Below, in pieces: positions 62,719 to 64,000 of a DNA stretch of 64,000 nt. This stretch comes from Lepiota brunneoincarnata (taxonomy: Eukaryota > Basidiomycota > Agaricomycetes > Agaricales > Agaricaceae), in NCBI GenBank assembly GCA_023014365.1, contig JAEBUN010000008.1, positions 558,001 through 622,000 on the forward strand, read 5' to 3'. The notes under the pieces were generated by a model. The model searched no databases. It was not told the DNA's origin and saw only the letters and a list, made by a program, of their open reading frames with translations. Numbering within the stretch: position 1 is the stretch's first letter; every line of letters starts with the position of its first letter. Both the position numbers and the translations under genes were made by a program.

Positions 62719-64000
62719 TCACCGCCTCTCTCGAACTTTGAACCAAACAACACCGATAACACCAAGTCCAAACCCTGCAATGAAAGCGAACAACACGAGC
62801 ACATCACGGTAATAGTTATTTGGGCTAAACCCAAATAGCTGTAAGGGTGACAGATAAGTCTCAGAAACCGAACCAGTGTTTTCTTAAGTACGTACCAGGT
62901 TCAAAATAAGACTTGCCGAGACACTGACCGGAACACCCTGCAGTTTATCCTCAATCAACAGCCCCGAGTTCACCTCATTGACAGCGAGTGCTTCAAGTGC
63001 GTACTTCAGCGGGCATATCCATTGCAGCCACCGAAGCACTGGAGGTATAGCGTTGAGGTGCACAAAGAAACCAGCGAAGGTCATTTGATATAGCGCCGAT
63101 AAGGCCGAGAGCAGGATGGCGATGCCGCCATTCTGGAACAATGTGCCCAGCAAGAAGTTCTACGAGAACAATGTTATGAAGCTCGCGGAGTTTCGTACGT
63201 GTGGCTACTCACGAAGAGTGTCATAGCCAAACTGAACAGAACCAAGATGAACAAGAACTTGAAGAAATTGGCGGCTTGGGGAGCCAACCCAGCCATCCAG
63301 TACGTGCTATTGCTAGGGTTAGGAGTATACGTGACTTGTAGGAGTGGACTTACACAGGAAGACACGATGATGGTTGGGATAAGTCGAAGGGGTATCATAT
63401 CAAAGAAGAAGCGAGATAGGAGCCAAGAGGTGGGACTATAGTATGCACTGGACCTTTCTCGGAGGAAGAGAGGCCGGATTTCCACGATGTTATACAATGC
63501 GCTCAGAGATGAGAATGCGATAAGGGCTCCCTGAAACAAAAATTAATATTTATGGATTCACCGGCACATATGTCCGTTTTCCTACCAAGAAGAACAGACA
63601 ACCAACACGGGATTGGAAACCAGCGATGGACGTATCAGTTTGGTAATATAATCCACCTAGAATAAATTCAGGGACTAACACGGGTCCAATGCCAAGAACG
63701 CGCCTACTCACCGCAGAAAACACCCAGTAAACTTGCCACAACCATATGAGCAATGAACAACGTTTTGTCCCTGTATTTTCGCGTTGGAACAGAGACTGCT
63801 GACAACTAAGATCCAACATACCTCCGCAAAATCTTCCATTCCCTGCCCGATAGATACTGAAGCTGGGTCAAAAACATCGTAGCATACCTTGACCTCTGTC
63901 TAAAGATGCTTTGCTTTTGCCTGTGGCACTCCACCATTCGATGCGGTCAATTTCTTCACCACTCTCGCTCTCTTTTTGCAGCAGCGTCCCCTCCTTATCC
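62719..64000 (-). CDS. ABC transporter, ABCG type (C-terminal half, 5' part off window)
   Basis: Membrane exporter of the White/G subfamily. Exons join as TLFIAHMVVASLLGVFCG, LYYQTDTSIAGFQSRVGC (the family's loop after the first span), LIAFSSLSALYNIVEIRPLF, RERSSAYYSPTSWLLSRFFF, VYWMAGLAPQAANFFKFLFI, NGGIAILLSALSALYQMTFA, PPVLRWLQWICPLKYALEAL and LFGFSPNNYYRDVLVLFAFI, ending VVWFKVRERR at 62719. This is the ABC2-type membrane domain with about six spans. The ATP-binding domain would lie beyond base 64000; the last bases in the window encode the charged linker before the first span. Substrate is unknown. Confidence 0.85.

Overview
The window is nuclear DNA from a filamentous basidiomycete, most likely an Agaricomycete. 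Genes are dense and on both strands, and almost all are cut by many short introns of about 45-70 bp with GT...AG ends. Families typical of mushrooms are present: a DUF6593-like protein, a DUF7330-like protein, a Y3-lectin-like small secreted protein, cerato-platanin and F-box/leucine-rich paralogues. There are no operons, CRISPR arrays, rRNA genes or convincing tRNA genes. Gene products were read by joining exons across introns by eye, so inner exon borders are hand-made models.

Layout. 0-7 kb: 3' part of a DUF6593-like gene (-), the sterol sensor SCAP (-), and divergent from it the E3-binding protein of pyruvate dehydrogenase (+). 7.5-14 kb: HAT1 (+), two tail-to-tail F-box paralogues and a third, truncated relic. 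14-25 kb: 3-oxoacid CoA-transferase (+), KNR4/SMI1 (+), MSC7-type aldehyde dehydrogenase (+), DCN1 (-) and CIA2 (+), the last two head to head. 25-31 kb: a DUF7330-like gene (-), then about 4 kb without a supportable gene except the last exon of a dead lectin-like gene, then the live Y3-like gene (+). 31-46 kb: a linker-histone-domain protein (-), a conserved hypothetical (-), NTF2 (+), a GH88 unsaturated glucuronyl hydrolase (-), a 2.6-kb gap, VPS1 (+) and TBP (+). 46-55 kb: GH5 exo-glucanase (+), cerato-platanin (-), a hypothetical (+) and a secreted GH3 beta-glucosidase (+). 55-59 kb: direct tandem duplication of a reductase gene (SDR), both copies disrupted. 59.8-64 kb: ITFG1/TIP homologue (-) and the C-terminal half of an ABCG transporter (-), cut by the window end.

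Most genes are housekeeping (transcription, chromatin, Fe-S assembly, neddylation, nuclear import, vesicle fission, mitochondrial metabolism), interleaved with secreted carbohydrate-active and surface proteins. I see no obvious undescribed multi-gene system. The points most worth a second look are: (i) a pair of CACGTG boxes between SCAP and PDX1, suggesting feedback by the SREBP pathway; (ii) one-base frameshifts in at least seven otherwise well-conserved genes, which look like assembly errors or widespread damage; (iii) the duplicated, disrupted SDR pair; (iv) a lectin-like relic beside a live copy in a gene-poor stretch; (v) a large Pro/Gln-rich protein built around a linker-histone domain.
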